NCBI GenBank assembly: GCA_028290385.1
Contig: JAQGJZ010000347.1
Span: 1-7,139 of the forward strand
DNA: 7,139 nucleotides
Reading direction: 5' to 3'
Source: Enterovirga sp.
Lineage (GTDB): Bacteria > Pseudomonadota > Alphaproteobacteria > Rhizobiales > Beijerinckiaceae
Below the pieces are notes generated by a model, which ran no database searches, was not told the DNA's origin, and was given only the letters and a program-made list of their open reading frames with translations. Positions 5,323 to 7,139 of the stretch are shown in pieces (within the stretch, counting starts at the first letter, position 1; every line of letters starts with the position of its first letter). A program made the position numbers and the translations under genes.

Positions 5323-6078
5323 ATGATCATTTCCTACGCGCAGCGGCGCGAGGACGTCCTGCTCTTTCGCGCCCTCGCCGGCATCGAGCACGGCTTCTAC
5401 ATCGACGTCGGGGCCAACGATCCCACGTTCGATTCCGTCACCCGCCTGTTCTACGAGCGCGGCTGGTCGGGCATCAACGTGGAACCGTCCCCGGCCTGGT
5501 TTGACAGGCTGACGGCGGAGCGGCCGCGGGACGTCAATCTGCGGCTTGCCTTGTCCGACCGGCAGGGCAGCACCGAATTTCACGAGATCGTCGGCACCGG
5601 CCTGTCGACCGTTTCGGAGACCTTCGCGGCACGACACGTCGAGGCCGGGTTCGAACGCCGGACCTACGACGTGCCGACCGAGACGCTTGCGGCCGTGTGC
5701 AAGGAGCACGTCCGGGGCGACATCCACTTTCTCAAGGTCGATGTGGAGGGCGCGGAGGAGGCGGTTCTGCGTGGAGCCGATTTCGTCTCCTACCGGCCGT
5801 GGATCGTGCTGGTGGAGGCGACCGAGCCAAACTCGGACACGCCGACGCACGAGGAGTGGGATCCGCTTCTGCGCGAGAGCGGCTACGTGTTCACGCTCTT
5901 AGATGGGCTGAACCGGTTCTACGTGGCCGCCGAGCGCTCGGAGCTGTGCCCGTTTCTGGCCTTTCCTGCGGACGATTACGTCCTTGCCGCGACGCTTCGG
6001 GAGCGGGACGGCCTGCTCAGCCAGCTGAAATCGGCAGAGATGCGGCTCGGGCAAAGCGGGGATGGGCCTTCCGGCTGA
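5323..6078 (+). CDS. FkbM family SAM-dependent methyltransferase
   Basis: The product is a 251-residue class I methyltransferase of the FkbM family, which O-methylates sugars or other small hydroxylated substrates, often in surface-glycan clusters. The start [18 protein letters not shown] is the usual FkbM beginning (ISYAQ...ED..L.RAL), so the ATG at 5323 is preferred over the much longer open frame. Motif I for SAM is [11 protein letters not shown] (residues 24-34), the acidic loop is NVEPS (52-56), and the core motif [10 protein letters not shown] (137-146) is complete, followed by [12 protein letters not shown] (158-169). The last 30 or so residues are a charged helical tail. The ribosome site is weak (GAG at 5311-5313). 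No glycosyltransferase or polysaccharide gene is in view, so the substrate cannot be inferred. A perfect hairpin spans its stop codon. Family assignment is firm; the role is unknown. Confidence 0.88.
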   Translation: MIISYAQRREDVLLFRALAGIEHGFYIDVGANDPTFDSVTRLFYERGWSGINVEPSPAWFDRLTAERPRDVNLRLALSDRQGSTEFHEIVGTGLSTVSETFAARHVEAGFERRTYDVPTETLAAVCKEHVRGDIHFLKVDVEGAEEAVLRGADFVSYRPWIVLVEATEPNSDTPTHEEWDPLLRESGYVFTLLDGLNRFYVAAERSELCPFLAFPADDYVLAATLRERDGLLSQLKSAEMRLGQSGDGPSG

Positions 6079-6085
6079 CAGCCGG
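6071..6085 (+). terminator. Hairpin over the methyltransferase stop codon
   Basis: CCGGCT-GAC-AGCCGG is a perfect 6-bp stem with a 3-nt loop that includes the TGA stop (6076-6078). No T-run follows, so termination is weak or factor-dependent at best. Confidence 0.3.
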
Positions 6086-6147
6086 GGCGGATCGGGCCCT
6101 CTGCGCCCCGTCCGTCAGTCGCCATCCGTTCCGTCCGCCGCAGCGGG

Positions 6148-6176
6148 TTGTCCCGACGGACACCGCCGGATACATC
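6148..6176 (+). promoter_or_regulatory. Candidate sigma70-type promoter for yggT-yggU-folD
   Basis: TTGTCC (6148-6153) and TACATC (6171-6176) are separated by 17 nt and lie about 30 nt before the yggT start. The -35 is close to consensus and the -10 is poor, which is common in alphaproteobacteria. A small stem TGTCC-CGAC-GGACA (6149-6162) overlaps the -35. The 128-nt gap holding this site is the only non-coding space before the three-gene operon. Confidence 0.3.
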
Positions 6177-6206
6177 CATCGCACATCTCCGGGCGGTCAA
6201 ATCCCC

Positions 6207-6497
6207 ATGCGCGCGCTTCTCGACGTCATTCTGCTGGCGTTGCAGCTCTATGTCTGGATCCTCATCGCCTCGGCGGTGATGAGCTGGCTCGTCGCCTTCG
6301 GCGTCGTCAACATGCGGAACGACGTCGTCCGCACGATCTGGAACTTCCTGTATCAGGCGACCGAGCCGGCGCTGCGCCCGATCCGCCGCATCCTGCCCAA
6401 TCTCGGCGGGATCGACATCTCGCCCATCATTCTCCTTCTCATCATCTTCTTCATCCAGCGGGTGATCGAGCTCTACGTTTATCCGGCCGCTTTCTGA
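6207..6497 (+). CDS. yggT: YggT family integral membrane protein
   Basis: The product is a 96-residue inner-membrane protein with two hydrophobic segments (about residues 7-33 and 71-92) separated by a basic cytoplasmic or periplasmic loop. The central block [21 protein letters not shown] (53-73) is the diagnostic YggT (Pfam YGGT) motif, and length is typical of the single-repeat form. Family members are linked to osmotic-shock tolerance and membrane organisation, but the molecular role is unsettled. The ATG at 6207 is chosen because it begins the first membrane helix; the upstream open frame is only a shadow of the methyltransferase. The ribosome site is weak (GGGCGG at 6191-6196). The stop shares one base with the next start (TGATG), indicating coupling with the DUF167 gene. 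Confidence 0.92.
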   Translation: MRALLDVILLALQLYVWILIASAVMSWLVAFGVVNMRNDVVRTIWNFLYQATEPALRPIRRILPNLGGIDISPIILLLIIFFIQRVIELYVYPAAF

Positions 6498-6826
6498 TGG
6501 ACGGGCGACCCTGGCGGGAGGAGCCGGACGGGGTTCTCCTCACCGTCCGGGTCACGCCGCGCGGCGGTCGTGACGGGGTGGATGGCCGCGACGTCCTGGC
6601 GGACGGCAAAGCCGTGCTGAAGGTCAGGGTGCGGAGCGCACCGACTGACGGGGCGGCGAACGAGGCGGTGCGGCGGCTGATCGCCGCGACGGTGGCGCGG
6701 CCCGCCTCCGCGGTGCGGCTCGCAAGCGGCGCGACAGCACGCGTCAAGACGCTCGCCATCGCGGGCGATCCGGCCGGGATCGTGCGGGCGCTCGAGACGG
6801 CAGCCGGGCAGGGACAAGGATCATGA
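6497..6826 (+). CDS. yggU: DUF167 (YggU family) protein
   Basis: The product is a 109-residue small cytoplasmic protein of the DUF167/YggU family. Hallmarks are [15 protein letters not shown] (residues 14-28), [16 protein letters not shown] (43-58, matching the family's KxxAPPxxGxANxxL pattern) and [12 protein letters not shown] (77-88, matching SGxxSRxK). The function of the family is not established. The start codon overlaps the yggT stop (TGATG) and has no Shine-Dalgarno of its own, consistent with reinitiation; its own stop overlaps the folD start as ATGA. From memory, the yggT-DUF167-folD order is common in Hyphomicrobiales and indicates a conserved housekeeping unit. Confidence 0.9.
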   Translation: MDGRPWREEPDGVLLTVRVTPRGGRDGVDGRDVLADGKAVLKVRVRSAPTDGAANEAVRRLIAATVARPASAVRLASGATARVKTLAIAGDPAGIVRALETAAGQGQGS

Positions 6827-7139
6827 GCGCGCAGATCATCGACGGCAACGCCCAGGGCGCGGCGCTGCGCGACAAAGTGGCGGACGCGGTGCGAGCGCTG
6901 GCCGGGCAGGGCGTCACGCCCGGGCTCGCCGTGGTGCTCGTCGGCGAGGACCCGGCAAGCCGCGTCTACGTGAAGAACAAGTCGGCCCGCACGGTGGAGG
7001 CGGGCATGCGCTCCTTCGACCACAAGCTTCCGGCCCAGGCGTCCGAGGCCGAGGTGCTGGCGCTGGTCCGGCAGCTGAACGCGGATGACAGCGTCGACGG
7101 TATCCTGGTCCAACTCCCGCTGCCTGGGCACATCGACTC
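6823..7139 (+). CDS. folD: Bifunctional methylenetetrahydrofolate dehydrogenase/cyclohydrolase FolD (3' truncated)
   Basis: This is the N-terminal 105 residues of FolD, running off the window end. FolD oxidises 5,10-methylene-THF to methenyl-THF with NADP and hydrolyses that to 10-formyl-THF, supplying one-carbon units for purines and initiator tRNA. Visible signatures are the start [33 protein letters not shown] (residues 35-55) with the catalytic Tyr49-x-x-x-Lys53 pair, and [10 protein letters not shown] (92-101), the folate-site signature. The NADP-binding half lies beyond the window. The start is fixed by homology and by the ATGA overlap with the preceding gene; AAGGA (6816-6820) is close but only 2 nt away. 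No defects are seen in the visible part. Confidence 0.95.
   Translation, partial: MSAQIIDGNAQGAALRDKVADAVRALAGQGVTPGLAVVLVGEDPASRVYVKNKSARTVEAGMRSFDHKLPAQASEAEVLALVRQLNADDSVDGILVQLPLPGHID

Noticed and set aside
6451..7131. Minus-strand frame antisense to yggU and folD
   Set aside because: Both + strand genes carry clear family motifs; the antisense peptide is low-complexity.

Overview
The window is GC-rich (roughly two thirds G+C by eye) bacterial DNA with dense, overlapping genes. Protein similarity recalled from memory points to a Hyphomicrobiales (Rhizobiales) alphaproteobacterium, probably close to Methylobacteriaceae. No tRNA, rRNA, CRISPR array, insertion sequence or origin was seen.

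Region 1 (1-4560, + strand) is one compact operon of seven genes: the 3' end of a periplasmic substrate-binding protein, a seven-bladed YVTN propeller, a cupredoxin-like protein, an 84-residue two-cysteine periplasmic protein, an ABC ATPase, an ABC-2 type permease and a 201-residue exported protein. Four of these match the ABC families that accompany PQQ-dependent alcohol dehydrogenases. Content and order also match, from memory, lutA-lutG of the lanthanide utilisation and transport cluster of Methylorubrum extorquens; the related PedA1A2BC system of Pseudomonas putida is needed for rare-earth-dependent growth. The likely job is moving lanthanide, probably as a complex, from periplasm to cytoplasm for lanthanide/PQQ dehydrogenases, which are not in this window. 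This is inference from family and synteny.

Region 2 (4561-5322) is where the reference cluster has a TonB-dependent receptor (lutH) followed by lanmodulin (lanM). Here there is only a short tail that reads like the last strands of a TonB receptor (4682-4786), possibly a start codon stub (4624), a small minus-strand gene for a membrane-anchored protein, and a hairpin-rich leader. No EF-hand protein is present. The outer-membrane receptor therefore looks deleted or decayed at this locus.

Region 3 (5323-6078) is a lone FkbM-family methyltransferase. Region 4 (6207 to the end) is a housekeeping operon: yggT, a DUF167/YggU gene and the 5' part of folD, coupled by stop/start overlaps.

The most interesting content is the lut-type operon with its receptor reduced to a remnant, its poorly described exported accessory proteins, and the unusual pairing of an amino-acid-type binding protein with an ABC-2 permease.
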